64,000 bases of DNA from Methanobrevibacter sp. Lineage in GTDB: Archaea; Methanobacteriota; Methanobacteria; Methanobacteriales; Methanobacteriaceae. Of the stretch, positions 10,201 to 19,524 are shown piece by piece. The stretch lies in contig NZ_JAFYHP010000012.1 in assembly GCF_017539065.1 (NCBI RefSeq), forward strand, positions 1 to 64,000, given 5' to 3'. The translations under genes were made by a program, and so were the position numbers. Under the pieces are notes generated by a model. It did not search any database. It worked only from the letters and a program-made list of their open reading frames with translations, and was not told the DNA's origin. Numbering within the stretch: position 1 is the first letter of the stretch; every line of letters starts with the position of its first letter.

Positions 10201-11039
10201 TTGCTACTGGAAGTGGAATAACTGCGTTACAACAAATATTCGTTGTTGAGAATGCTTTGTTTGATTTGAATTTACCTGCAGAAATCACCACTGGTGAAAC
10301 CTCAAGTTTCACAATGGATTTACCGAGCGATGCTAAAGGTTATGTTTTATTGGAAGTTGATGGAAATAAATTATTCTCTGAAGTTACCAATGGTACCGCT
10401 ACATTTAACATTCCTAGTTTAACCGCTGGTGACAATATAGTTAAATGCACATATTTAGGGGATGACAAATATAAACCAATGACTGTGAATTCTATTATTC
10501 ATGTATTGGCTAAACCTGTTTTAACAGCAAAAGATGTTACTATGCTTTATACCAGTAATCAGTATTACTCTGTTAAAGTAACTCAGGACGGTAAAGCATT
10601 AGCAGGTAAAGCTGTCACATTCACTGTTAACGGTAAAGTTATTACTGCAAACACTGATAAAAATGGTGTTGCTAAGGTTAAACTTAGTTTAAATCCGGGC
10701 AAATACACTGTCAGTGCATCTTACGGCGGCATTAAAGTAACCAATAATGTCAAAGTTAACAGCATCATAAAAGCTTCCAACAAAAAAGTCAAAAAATCTG
10801 CTAAAAAACTCAAAATTAAAGTTTCCCTTAAAAAAGTAGACGGAAAATTCCTCAAAGGCAAACCCCTTAAACTTAAAATTAACGGAAAAACTTTAAAAGC
10901 TAAAACCAATAAAAAAGGTGTAGCAACATTCACCATTAAGAAAAACATTCTTAAAAAACTTAAAGCAGGCAAAAAATACACTTACAAAGTCACATACAGT
11001 AAAGACACAGTAAGTAAAAAATTAACAGTAAAAAAATAG
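7239..11039 (+). CDS. Giant secreted DUF3344 surface protein with repeated beta modules
   Basis: A 1,266-residue protein with a clear signal peptide (MKRKYLICLITLIFIIAVSISSVSA). Residues about 55-305 are a DUF3344 domain closely similar to that of the preceding protein (SGGVDIAED, NVYSGSAQPTYA, DGRIKWFALV). Residues about 350-620 and 745-1005 hold further related beta modules with recurrent YVFNG, ITNGAD and GLIKD-type segments, separated by Ig-like linkers that repeat an ATEYTNTAYAGTNNVIT motif. The last 174 residues are a lysine-rich tail shared almost exactly with the next protein. AAGGAG precedes the ATG. A terminator overlaps the stop. Ligand unknown; many Asn-X-Ser/Thr sites suggest heavy N-glycosylation. 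Confidence 0.85.
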   Translation: MKRKYLICLITLIFIIAVSISSVSAEDSDISNVTAVSDEIDVDTDESADRTINDVSNFQTVDSGNVSGGVDIAEDNHLFTTYSSFTYDVPSNATIKKAYLHANVYSGSAQPTYAANAEIYMNGNLFREENLVCTQGSTDGTVYTINANITKVYSDYDMRYDITDTISGLNGTTLTFEIGTSPISGYSFDGRIKWFALVVAYDDGDDDIIYYWIKSGQAWFNQPATTTFETSSISNPKNANLRNVILSSSNPAFTINGCSTIANNTASGGYYKCNEWYDISNYMPGSSNTVLGWVPGSGYYGFSMKTVLGVLTLEEEQIPAKQCNDLLGSCDLSEVLSVNSEEILADPDVNVITSGNESYDWSYNTTVKGDINIFVATMPNNNYNIKENYNNTSITIKLNDDETITESYLFLPIVTRNTKFVDNIYNNTILFNGHNIKDNLMYVYTAPTLVNSNMPESLMIYNITGLIKANENNELYIENSGTGIAATNRLHGEYIITLYQIPGAPQKNVYFGNGANFLKPTGVNKGESEVNVPLDNVVDAKYYLFARDSSCNIINVEFNNNTFDAFPGISNFQNTCYFETDVTEIIKESNNITLIAKKTGTNENQFYKLLTQFIVTTTGELDVEVTNIATEYTNTAYAGTNNVITATVDSTIPIGSNNNFTVKLLADGQIVNESAVDLTKGSSTIVLTDPTIRPVDEFTVYAADVTNKKVVYTVEIYDGDKLISTKNITVPIRYNGYLSKDYAYPTGDEPYTLNTTVSGGVLVDITESAYISTGINNRTDNFTLTLPGNSTFVNGLLYVPYTSDFTPAGYPVFTMTFNGADISDKIVGKYRDKTNLGTSDYGKKYYGVLIYDVSGLIKDGNNTLVLIKANGTNVAVYPTILIGLYNTTNSTVLSDIYILNGADQLSKSSYNKAGRLVNVTNKVDLDAGKMQNAYWYVFESGGTSGRGDLIFNDKLYSNVWNGTDYNLVQYYVADVSDLIKDSNIVSFVATGSGITALQQIFVVENALFDLNLPAEITTGETSSFTMDLPSDAKGYVLLEVDGNKLFSEVTNGTATFNIPSLTAGDNIVKCTYLGDDKYKPMTVNSIIHVLAKPVLTAKDVTMLYTSNQYYSVKVTQDGKALAGKAVTFTVNGKVITANTDKNGVAKVKLSLNPGKYTVSASYGGIKVTNNVKVNSIIKASNKKVKKSAKKLKIKVSLKKVDGKFLKGKPLKLKINGKTLKAKTNKKGVATFTIKKNILKKLKAGKKYTYKVTYSKDTVSKKLTVKK
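10518..11039 (+). repeat. Tandem-gene 3' repeat, copy 1
   Basis: This 522-base stretch encodes the lysine-rich C-terminal tail of the second DUF3344 protein. It aligns without gaps to 13681-14202 at the end of the next gene. Most differences are single third-codon changes, so the copies look recently duplicated or kept alike by gene conversion. Confidence 0.85.
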
Positions 11040-11074
11040 AGATTGAATAATATCTCTATTTTTAATTTTTTTTT
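11036..11074 (+). terminator. Hairpin terminator overlapping the stop codon
   Basis: ATAGAGAT (11036-11043) pairs with ATCTCTAT (11052-11059) and is followed by a T-rich run. The TAG stop lies in the left arm. The same design recurs after the next gene. Confidence 0.7.
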
Positions 11075-11100
11075 AAAATTGTTTGAAGGAGGTTATTTTA

Positions 11101-14100
11101 ATGAAAAAATATTCTCTTTTATTGATTTTCATATTTTTCATGATGATTTCTCTTAGTTGCGTTGTGGCTCAGGATTCATTAAATACTACTGATAGTTTTC
11201 AAAATATTGATGATATGGCAGTAACTGAAGAGATAGATAATTCAAAAGATTACATTAGTTTATCCGAAAATGATAATTCCTCACTCAATTCTAATTCTAT
11301 AACCGATGATGTTTGCCTATCAGATGAGCCCTCTACTAATACATTAAGTTCAGATTTATCTAATGAAAAACAAACTCAGGACTCAACAGTCTCCGTTAGC
11401 AAGATAAGTACAGAATATCCTGCTGACTATATCTGTTTTCCGGGAACATTTAATATATTGACAGCAACAATCAGATCTGATGTTGAAGGTAATTTTACTG
11501 TTAAGCTGTTGGCTGATAATAATGTAGTTGATTGTGTGAATGTTCACTTAACTGCAGGCAGTCAAAGTTTCAAATTAAATGATTCTACAATCAGGCCAAT
11601 TGATGAAACTACTGTAAGGGGTGCAGATAATAAAGAAGTAAATTATACTGTTCAGGTTTATCAAGTGGATAAATTTATCACAGAAAATTCAATAATTGCC
11701 AATGTTATGTATAACGGATATTTGGGCAAAGATTATGCATATCCAAAATCTGAATCATGGGACTGGTCTTACACTACATCAGTTAAGGGTGATGTGGTTT
11801 TCTATAATTTTAAAAATACCTATAGCGGAGCATCTACAGGTCCAAGAAGCGAATCATTTAATCTCAGATTAAGTGGGGGAAAAATAACAGAATCATATGT
11901 ATATATTTTGTATAACTGGGATCACACTCCGGATGATTTGAATAATCGTCTTCCACTATGGGATCTAACTTTCAATGGTTTAGATATTTCAGATAGGCTC
12001 CTTTGGTCTTCTATTGATTTAGCCAATATGGGCACTACATGGGGTGCATTAAAATATGGTTTGCTGGGATATAATGTTACAGATTTAGTTAGGCCAGATA
12101 GAACAAATACAATTGTTGTAAATAGAGGATGTTCAACTGCATTATATTCAAGTTCCGTTGTGACATTGTATGAAAAACCTGGATCATCTTATAAAAATGT
12201 CTACTTTGGAAATGGTATGGATTTATTATATAATGACTATAATGATGGAAAAAGACCAATTGAAGCAGATAGCAAAGTAGATGTTTCAATGGATAAAGTC
12301 ACTGAAGCAATGTGGTATGTTTTTGCAGGCAGTGCTCATCAACGCGATGCTGATTTGGTATTCAATAATCATACTTTTGCAAATGTTTATGATGGTGATG
12401 CTGAAAGTATGGATATGTTCGAAGCAAATGTGACTTCAATTATTAAGGAATCAAATAATATTAGTTTTATTGCAACTACCACTACTGTTGTTGCATTTCA
12501 TCAAATTATTGTTACAACATTAGAAGATACTAATGTTACCGTTTCAAAAATTGCTACAGAATATTCAAATACTGCATATGCAGGCACTAATAATGTAATT
12601 ACAGCATCAATAAATACTAATTATAAAGATAATTACATTGTTAAATTATTGGCAGATGGAAATGTCATCTCCACTCAAACCATGAAATTAAATGATGCAT
12701 TAAATGAAATCAGTTTAATTGACCCGACCGTTAGAACTATTGATGAATCCACAGTAGCTGGTGCAATAAATAATGATGTAACCTATACGGTTGAAGTTTA
12801 TGATGGGAATATTTTACTTGCAAAAAGCAATATTACTGTTCCTATCAGATATAACGGTTATTTAAACAAAAATTTCGCTTATCCGACTGATGATTTAAAA
12901 TTCAATTTGAATACTGCTGTAACAGGAAATGTTTTAATTGATGTTTTAGGTACTGATGCATATTTAGGCAGTGATGAGCTTGCAGCCAATAAATCTTATG
13001 AGTTTACTTTAAACTTGCCAAAAAATTCTGTTTTTGTAAATGGCCTGTTGTATATTTCATATAATTATGATAAAACTCCGGCAGGTTTCCCGGTTTTCAA
13101 CATGACTTTTAACAATGTTGATATTTCTAACCGTATCGTCGGTAAATATAGGGATAAGACAAATTTAGGTTCTTATGGGTTATCCTGGTATGGAGTTATA
13201 ATTTATGATGTTTCAGATTTAATTAAGGATGGATCCAATTCTTTAGAATTAATTAAAGTGAACGGTACTTATGCTGCGGTTTATCCTCCGGCATTAATTG
13301 GATTATATAATGAAAGTGGAGGCAATTTAAAAAATATCTATATTACAAACGGCGCTGATATATTATCCAAAACAAGTTATAACAAAGCAGATAGGCCTGT
13401 AAACATCACCGAGAATATTAATGTGGATATCGATAAAATGAAATCTGCCAAATGGTATGTTTTTGCAGCTAATGCTAAAGATAATTTGGCTGATTTAACT
13501 TTTAATGGTAATGTCTATAGTAATGTTTGGAGTGGCGATAATGCCCATTCTCTTCAGTATTTCAGTAGTGATGTAACCAGTCTGATTAAAGGTTCAAATA
13601 CTGTTGGCTTTGTTTCTACCGGAGGAGGAGTTTTAGCTCTACAACAGATTTTAGTTGTAGAAAAATCAAAACCTAAAGTAGTTTTAACAGCAAAGGATGT
13701 TACTATGCTTTATACCAGTAATCAGTATTACTCTGTTAAAGTTACTCAGGATGGTAAAGCATTAGCTGGTAAAACTGTTAAATTTACTGTTAATGGTAAA
13801 GCTGTTTCTGCAAATACTGATAAAAATGGTGTTGCTAAGGTTAAACTTAGTTTAAACCCTGGCAAATACACTGTCAGTGCATCTTACGATGGCATTAAAG
13901 TAACAAATAATGTCAAAGTTAACAGCATTTTAAAAGCTTCCAACAAAAAAGTCAAAAAATCTGCTAAAAAACTTGTAATTAAAGTTTCCCTTAATAAAGT
14001 TGATGGAAAATACCTCAAAGGCAAAACCCTTAAACTCAAACTTAATGGAAAAACTTTAAAAGCTAAAACCAATAAAAAAGGTGTAGCAACATTCACCATT

Positions 14101-14202
14101 AAGAAAAACATCCTTAAAAAACTTAAAGCAGGCAAAAAATACACTTACAAAGTCACATACAGTAAAGACACAGTAAGTAAAAAATTAACAGTAAAAAAAT
14201 AG
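11101..14202 (+). CDS. Secreted DUF3344-like repeat surface protein
   Basis: About 1,033 residues. The ATG follows AAGGAGG at a good distance and opens a signal peptide (MKKYSLLLIFIFFMMISLSCVVA). An upstream in-frame TTG overlaps the ribosome site and is rejected. Residues 25-95 are acidic and Ser/Asn-rich. Then come two beta-linker plus module pairs (modules about 220-470 and 600-855) like the second half of the preceding protein, sharing YPADYI/ATEYSNTAYAGTNN-type linkers, FNGLDISDR, YGLLGYNVTDL and ITNGADILSK segments. The lysine-rich tail from about 860 is nearly identical to that of the neighbour. It lacks the first, most typical DUF3344 unit. Probably a paralogue from tandem duplication, co-transcribed or readthrough-linked with the preceding gene. 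Confidence 0.83.
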   Translation: MKKYSLLLIFIFFMMISLSCVVAQDSLNTTDSFQNIDDMAVTEEIDNSKDYISLSENDNSSLNSNSITDDVCLSDEPSTNTLSSDLSNEKQTQDSTVSVSKISTEYPADYICFPGTFNILTATIRSDVEGNFTVKLLADNNVVDCVNVHLTAGSQSFKLNDSTIRPIDETTVRGADNKEVNYTVQVYQVDKFITENSIIANVMYNGYLGKDYAYPKSESWDWSYTTSVKGDVVFYNFKNTYSGASTGPRSESFNLRLSGGKITESYVYILYNWDHTPDDLNNRLPLWDLTFNGLDISDRLLWSSIDLANMGTTWGALKYGLLGYNVTDLVRPDRTNTIVVNRGCSTALYSSSVVTLYEKPGSSYKNVYFGNGMDLLYNDYNDGKRPIEADSKVDVSMDKVTEAMWYVFAGSAHQRDADLVFNNHTFANVYDGDAESMDMFEANVTSIIKESNNISFIATTTTVVAFHQIIVTTLEDTNVTVSKIATEYSNTAYAGTNNVITASINTNYKDNYIVKLLADGNVISTQTMKLNDALNEISLIDPTVRTIDESTVAGAINNDVTYTVEVYDGNILLAKSNITVPIRYNGYLNKNFAYPTDDLKFNLNTAVTGNVLIDVLGTDAYLGSDELAANKSYEFTLNLPKNSVFVNGLLYISYNYDKTPAGFPVFNMTFNNVDISNRIVGKYRDKTNLGSYGLSWYGVIIYDVSDLIKDGSNSLELIKVNGTYAAVYPPALIGLYNESGGNLKNIYITNGADILSKTSYNKADRPVNITENINVDIDKMKSAKWYVFAANAKDNLADLTFNGNVYSNVWSGDNAHSLQYFSSDVTSLIKGSNTVGFVSTGGGVLALQQILVVEKSKPKVVLTAKDVTMLYTSNQYYSVKVTQDGKALAGKTVKFTVNGKAVSANTDKNGVAKVKLSLNPGKYTVSASYDGIKVTNNVKVNSILKASNKKVKKSAKKLVIKVSLNKVDGKYLKGKTLKLKLNGKTLKAKTNKKGVATFTIKKNILKKLKAGKKYTYKVTYSKDTVSKKLTVKK
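13681..14202 (+). repeat. Tandem-gene 3' repeat, copy 2
   Basis: Second copy of the 522-base repeat at 10518-11039. It has the same length and reading frame, ends at the same stop codon, and is followed by the same kind of AGAGA/TCTCT hairpin. Confidence 0.85.
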
Positions 14203-14226
14203 AGATTAATTTCTCTATTTTCATTT
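14199..14226 (+). terminator. Hairpin terminator after the third surface-protein gene
   Basis: ATAGAGA (14199-14205) pairs with TCTCTAT (14212-14218), followed by TTTCATTTTTT. Confidence 0.7.
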
Positions 14227-14229
14227 TTT

Positions 14230-14274
14230 AAAAGTATTACTTTTTTTATTTTTTTTCAAAAAAAAGTATTACTT
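14230..14274 (+). promoter_or_regulatory. Two AGTATTACT palindromes upstream of the CobN-like gene
   Basis: AAAAGTATTACTTTT at 14230-14244 is a perfect 15-base palindrome, and AAGTATTACTT at 14264-14274 a perfect 11-base one, about 33 bases apart. Both lie upstream of TATA-like stretches (AATATTTATTAA from 14282; ATATATTATAT from 14306). The shared core with 7153-7167 suggests a dimeric regulator common to the surface proteins and this gene. Confidence 0.5.
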
Positions 14275-14367
14275 GTTCAAAAATATTTATTAATTGTTAT
14301 AATCATATATTATATTGATAATAGATGATTGTGATTTATTATCATGCATAATTTGGAGACTAATATT

Positions 14368-17300
14368 ATGCAGAAATTTGGCATAAAGAAATGTTCTATA
14401 TTATTATTCACTTTGATTGTTCTATTGTCATTTACAATGCTTGCAATTTCGGCCGAATCACTTAATCAAACAGATTGCATTGCAATTGAAGATTCGTCTG
14501 ACATATGCGTTGAAAATGATGTTAGCAAATTGGCTGTTGAAAATAAAAATTCAACAGTTCAAGTTGATGATAATTTAGATGTTTCAAAGGACGAAAGTGA
14601 TAATTCTAATGATGATCTTGCTTTAGATAGTTATACTGAGGTAAGTGATAATTCTAATGATATTTTATCTTCTCAATCAGGTAAAAAAACCATATTCTTT
14701 ATTAGTGATAATTCCGGAACAAATATTCTGGATACTGCCGCTATAGAGTTGCTTGATAATGGTTTGGATGTAAATTTGGTTATTCGAAGCGGGGAGCAAA
14801 TCAAGGATATGCCTGAAGATGAGTTATATGCATTAATGGATAATTCTGATGCATTCATTGGCGAGTGGATCAGTACTGATGTAGATGCTGTATTGACAAG
14901 TCTCATTGCTAACTATCCTGCTTTAGCACAAAAAGACATATTTTTAATTCTCGAACCTCCTTCCGGAAAATTAACTTCAACATCAACTTCCATTGACTTA
15001 TTGAAGAAAAATGTTATTAATGGAGTAAAGATATTCGACGGATTTACCAATGAGGAAATAGTCACATACTTTACACTCACTAAAAGGGGAACTGCATTTG
15101 AAGATATCATTGAATTTTATGGAACTGACTTCGGAAGCAGATTCAACTCCATATTTAATAACATCGTCTTATATAAGGATATTAACAATAAGGATAACCT
15201 TAAAAGCCAAATCCTTTATATATTAAATAATCTTGGATTGGATGTGGAATATAGCGAACCAACAAGTGACGGAACAAGATTATATGGTATTTACAGGGAC
15301 AAATGGTATTCCCTGGAAGATTATAAGGCAGAATTCTTTGACAGTTCAAAAACTCGTATTGCTTGTGTTTTGGAAAGTACAATGTATGTGAATTCAAATG
15401 CACTGCAGCCATGTTATGAAATTGTAGAGCAATTGGAATCTAAAGGATTCAATGTAATTCCGGTATTTGCAGCTGGTGCTACTAAAGAGCAGCTCATGGT
15501 AATGGTTGAAACTTTCACAACAGCGTCAACTTATCAGGAATTTTTAGCAGATCCTTCAAAATATGATGTAAATCTCGATGCAATTGTATCTATGGTTGCA
15601 TATGGTGTTGGCGGTGAAACATTTGCAAACACTACAGATTTCTTTGAAGATGCAGGGGTTCCGGTTTTCAGAGCAGTTCATTCTGATTATGTATCAAATG
15701 CTCAGTGGGAGTTAAGTTCAACAGGTTTGACAACCACTATGAGTGATAAATGGTGGCATGTATCAATTGCCGAAGCTCAGGGTATTATTGATGCCACCTT
15801 CATTGGGGGGGCCGCTAAAACATTATCTCAGAGAACTGGTGCTTTAATCACCGGTTATTCACCTCATCATGAAAATATCAATTTATTGACCGATAGAATT
15901 TCCTCATGGGTGGATTTACGTTATACGTTAAATGATGATAAAGTTTTATCCATCATTTACTATAATTATCCACCTGGAAAGCAGAACATCGGTTCCAGTT
16001 ACCTGGACTCAATAACAAGTATCTATAATATGCTTTACGCTTTAAAAGATGCAGGATATAATGTTGGTGAATTGCCTAAAAATGTATCTGAACTTGAAAA
16101 TGAGATGATTAGATGCGGTATTAATGTAGCTAATTGGGCTCCGGGCGAGCTTCAGAAATTAGCTAACCAAACCGGCATCACATTATTGCCGGTTGACGAA
16201 TATGTGAACTGGTATAATACTTTGGATGATATTGTAAAAATACAGGTTTCAGAAGGTCCTGTTGCATATATTGCAGAGTTAACAAAAAGGGCTGTAGAGC
16301 TTCAATATACTGTAACAATTGGTGATACAATTGATGAGTGGTATAATCAGATAGTGGCTCTGCTTCCTGAAAACAATACTGTTATGGCAACAGAAGCTTT
16401 AAAAAATATTGTAGCAAGTTTAAAACAATATGCATCAACCGGTTCATACAGTGATTATCAGATATTTGAACAGTATTACGCGGAGTTCAAATCCCTTAAT
16501 ATAGCAGGTTTAAACGGATGGGGTGAAGCCCCAGGCAATATCATGATGGTGAACCGTAATGGAACCGATTACTTTGTAATTCCAGGTTTAACATTCGGTA
16601 ACATATTTGTGGCCCCCGAACCTCAAAGGGGATGGGAGTCAGATGTTGAAAACCTTTATCACTGTACTGCTGTTGCACCGACTCATCAGTACCTTGCCGC
16701 TTACTATTATATGCAAAGCCGATATTCAAATGCAATGATATTTGTAGGAAGACACGGAACACACGAATGGCTGCCAGGAAAAGAGATTCTTTTATCTTAC
16801 AATGATTATGGATCTATTGTGGTGGGAGATGTTCCTCAACTATATTTCTACATTACTGATGGTTTAGGTGAAGCAATTCAAGCTAAAAGAAGAGGATTTG
16901 CCGTGATGATTTCACACTTGACCTCTCCAATGGCATACACTCAATTATATGGTAATCTCACAGCTTCTGCAAAAATCATTGAAGAGTACGAAAATACTTT
17001 TGATGAAACTATGAAAAAAGTATTGGCAGAGGAATTGCGAGGTATTGTAATTGACAATTTGTATTACGGTAGTTTTGGCCTATCAGAAAATGAGACCAAG
17101 GCGCTTAGTGATGCTGATTTGGTCAGTTATACAAACACATTCCTTAAAGAAATGCAAAATACTTTGTACCCATTGGGTCTTCATGCAATCGGTGAGATGT
17201 GGAGTGAAAAGGATGTTGCAAACACGGTATCTGCAATGATATCACGTGATTTTGACCTGCCGGGAAATAAGGGAACTACAAATCTTTTTAAAGTATTGTC

Positions 17301-19524
17301 AAATAACTACTATTCAAAGGATTATGAAGATTTAACCGCATTTGAAAGAGAATCTATCCTAAATAAATCATATGACATTTGCAAGGCTTTAATATATTGG
17401 GATGCCGATACAGTTTACAACACTTTAAATATTGACAGTAATAATTTATTGGAATGCCTAAATCAGGCTAAAAAATACATCAATCTGATTAATGAAAGTA
17501 TTGCCAATGAATTAAACTCAATGCTTAAGGGATTGGAAGGCAAATATATTCCAGTTGGTTATGGAGGCGATTTGATTGCAACACCGGCAATATTGCCGAC
17601 AGGTTACAACATGTTCCAGGACCAGTCTGCTGAACTTCCAACAATGGATGCCTATGAATATGCAAAAACTCTTGCACTCTTGACACTGGCAGACCTTGAT
17701 GATGAAACAGAAAAAATCATTATGGGTATTTGGTGTGTAGAAACTGCAAGAGACGATGGTGCATTGGTATCCACTGTATTATATTTGCTTGGTATGCAGG
17801 TAAAATGGCACGCTTCAGCATCTGCAGGGGTAGATGATGAAGGATATGTCACCGGTATGAAAACAGAATCATATCCTGAGGTTGTTCCTCTTGACGATTT
17901 GGTAAGGCCTGAAGGATGGGCTAAAAAAAGGATTGACGTTTCAGTCATTACAAGCGGTTTATTCAGGGACTTATACTCATCTCAAGCAGTTCTAATGGAT
18001 AATGCATTTAGAATGACATTGGCCTGTTCATATAATACAATTAAAAATAATAGGACTCTTATTAAAACAAAAGAGGGAGCCAAACTATTGGAAGCTCTTG
18101 AATTCGTAATGGAAGGAATCAACTATCAGGGAATAGGTTCTGAATCTTTAGAAGATAATTATGTTGCCAAACATTGGGTTGAAGACTGTTTGTACTATTT
18201 AAGTATCGGCTATAATGCCACTTATGCTGGTGAATGTGCGATTACAAGAATATTTGCACCTCCAAATGGAGATTACGGTGCAGGGATATCAAAACTCGTT
18301 CAGATGTCCTGGACCTGGAATGATACCTCCGAACTTGCTGATTTCTATCTTGGAAGAATGGGTAATATGTACTCCAAAAACTATTGGGGAGATACAAATC
18401 CGATAGTGTTCTTTAGAGCATTATCCAATGCGGATACAATTGTAGCAAGTCGTAATACCAACCAGTATGGAGTTTTAGACAATGATGACTTCTTCGATTA
18501 CTGGGGAGGTCTTTCAATGACTCTCGAGCATATCTCAGGAAAAACTCCAAAAATGAATATTTTAATGTATGCAGATAAGACTCATCCATATGTAAAATCT
18601 CTTGAAGAAGTGATGAATGCTGAAATTACAGCAAGGTATGATAATCCTGAATGGATTAAAGGTATGATGAATGAAGGTTACAGCGGTGCCAGATATATTT
18701 CAAACAAATTTGTCACCAACTTGTTCGGTTGGCAGGTTACCCGTCCTTCAGCAGTATCAGATGAATTGTGGAAAAAAGTATATGATACCTACTATGGAGA
18801 CAAATATGGAATAGGCGTTAACGAATGGTTAAAATCAGGTAACAATGCATATTCATTAATATCCATGTCCGGAACAATGCTTACAGCAATTAAGGAAGGT
18901 TATTGGAATGCAGATGATGCAACAATAAGGGATATTGCAAATACCTGGGCACAGGCAACCGTACAAAACGGTGTGGCATGCTGTGACTGCAGTTGTGGTA
19001 ATGTGGCAATGATGCAATGGGCAATAACATATGTTAATCCAGACATTCTTGCAAAATTACTGCCAAAACTCTATGAGGCAACCCAAAACCCGGCATTTCA
19101 AACTAATGCTTCACCTGACACTCCACAAAGTGATGCTGATGCTTCAAATCCAAATCCTCAAAAGGGATCAGATGCAACATCTACCGTTGAGACAAACTCA
19201 TCTTCCACATCAAGCACCAAACAATCCTCAACTGGAAGTACTTCTTCCGGTAATGGAGTAGGTGTAGATGGAAGCCAGCCTAGTACAGGCATGTCTCAAG
19301 GCACTAGTGGTGCAGGAGAAAGTGCATCATCACAGGATGGTAAAAAAGCAGCTGAAATCAATCCGGTTGTTGCAAAATCATCATCCGACACCGGTTTATC
19401 AATCCTTGCAGTGCTTGCAGTCATTGGACTGGTAATTATCATAGGATTAGGTTACATTAGAAATAAAGACGAAGAAAAAGAGGAAGTCGTAGACTTCGAC
19501 TATAATTACAATTTTAATGAATAA
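14368..19524 (+). CDS. Secreted, membrane-anchored CobN-like chelatase homologue (HmuS-like)
   Basis: About 1,718 residues. The second ATG is chosen: it follows TTGGAG and opens a signal peptide (MQKFGIKKCSILLFTLIVLL). The long middle part is a CobN/BchH-type large chelatase subunit: GRHGTHEWLPGKE near residue 794, then the RPEGWAKKRIDVSVITSGLFRD-type region near 1190 and the C-terminal CobN helix region. A CCDCSC cysteine cluster sits near residue 1537. A Ser/Thr/Gly-rich linker (about 1575-1670), one membrane helix (about 1676-1697) and an acidic tail follow, so the chelatase domain faces outward. No AAA+ partner (CobS/CobT, ChlI/ChlD) is nearby. The order with the next three genes equals hmuSTUV. 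Likely acts on a tetrapyrrole outside the membrane; substrate unknown. Confidence 0.85.
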   Translation: MQKFGIKKCSILLFTLIVLLSFTMLAISAESLNQTDCIAIEDSSDICVENDVSKLAVENKNSTVQVDDNLDVSKDESDNSNDDLALDSYTEVSDNSNDILSSQSGKKTIFFISDNSGTNILDTAAIELLDNGLDVNLVIRSGEQIKDMPEDELYALMDNSDAFIGEWISTDVDAVLTSLIANYPALAQKDIFLILEPPSGKLTSTSTSIDLLKKNVINGVKIFDGFTNEEIVTYFTLTKRGTAFEDIIEFYGTDFGSRFNSIFNNIVLYKDINNKDNLKSQILYILNNLGLDVEYSEPTSDGTRLYGIYRDKWYSLEDYKAEFFDSSKTRIACVLESTMYVNSNALQPCYEIVEQLESKGFNVIPVFAAGATKEQLMVMVETFTTASTYQEFLADPSKYDVNLDAIVSMVAYGVGGETFANTTDFFEDAGVPVFRAVHSDYVSNAQWELSSTGLTTTMSDKWWHVSIAEAQGIIDATFIGGAAKTLSQRTGALITGYSPHHENINLLTDRISSWVDLRYTLNDDKVLSIIYYNYPPGKQNIGSSYLDSITSIYNMLYALKDAGYNVGELPKNVSELENEMIRCGINVANWAPGELQKLANQTGITLLPVDEYVNWYNTLDDIVKIQVSEGPVAYIAELTKRAVELQYTVTIGDTIDEWYNQIVALLPENNTVMATEALKNIVASLKQYASTGSYSDYQIFEQYYAEFKSLNIAGLNGWGEAPGNIMMVNRNGTDYFVIPGLTFGNIFVAPEPQRGWESDVENLYHCTAVAPTHQYLAAYYYMQSRYSNAMIFVGRHGTHEWLPGKEILLSYNDYGSIVVGDVPQLYFYITDGLGEAIQAKRRGFAVMISHLTSPMAYTQLYGNLTASAKIIEEYENTFDETMKKVLAEELRGIVIDNLYYGSFGLSENETKALSDADLVSYTNTFLKEMQNTLYPLGLHAIGEMWSEKDVANTVSAMISRDFDLPGNKGTTNLFKVLSNNYYSKDYEDLTAFERESILNKSYDICKALIYWDADTVYNTLNIDSNNLLECLNQAKKYINLINESIANELNSMLKGLEGKYIPVGYGGDLIATPAILPTGYNMFQDQSAELPTMDAYEYAKTLALLTLADLDDETEKIIMGIWCVETARDDGALVSTVLYLLGMQVKWHASASAGVDDEGYVTGMKTESYPEVVPLDDLVRPEGWAKKRIDVSVITSGLFRDLYSSQAVLMDNAFRMTLACSYNTIKNNRTLIKTKEGAKLLEALEFVMEGINYQGIGSESLEDNYVAKHWVEDCLYYLSIGYNATYAGECAITRIFAPPNGDYGAGISKLVQMSWTWNDTSELADFYLGRMGNMYSKNYWGDTNPIVFFRALSNADTIVASRNTNQYGVLDNDDFFDYWGGLSMTLEHISGKTPKMNILMYADKTHPYVKSLEEVMNAEITARYDNPEWIKGMMNEGYSGARYISNKFVTNLFGWQVTRPSAVSDELWKKVYDTYYGDKYGIGVNEWLKSGNNAYSLISMSGTMLTAIKEGYWNADDATIRDIANTWAQATVQNGVACCDCSCGNVAMMQWAITYVNPDILAKLLPKLYEATQNPAFQTNASPDTPQSDADASNPNPQKGSDATSTVETNSSSTSSTKQSSTGSTSSGNGVGVDGSQPSTGMSQGTSGAGESASSQDGKKAAEINPVVAKSSSDTGLSILAVLAVIGLVIIIGLGYIRNKDEEKEEVVDFDYNYNFNE

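Noticed and set aside
14368-19524. Ordinary cytoplasmic cobaltochelatase CobN for cobalamin synthesis
   Set aside because: A signal peptide, Ser/Thr linker and C-terminal membrane anchor place the domain outside the cell, and the AAA+ partners are missing.
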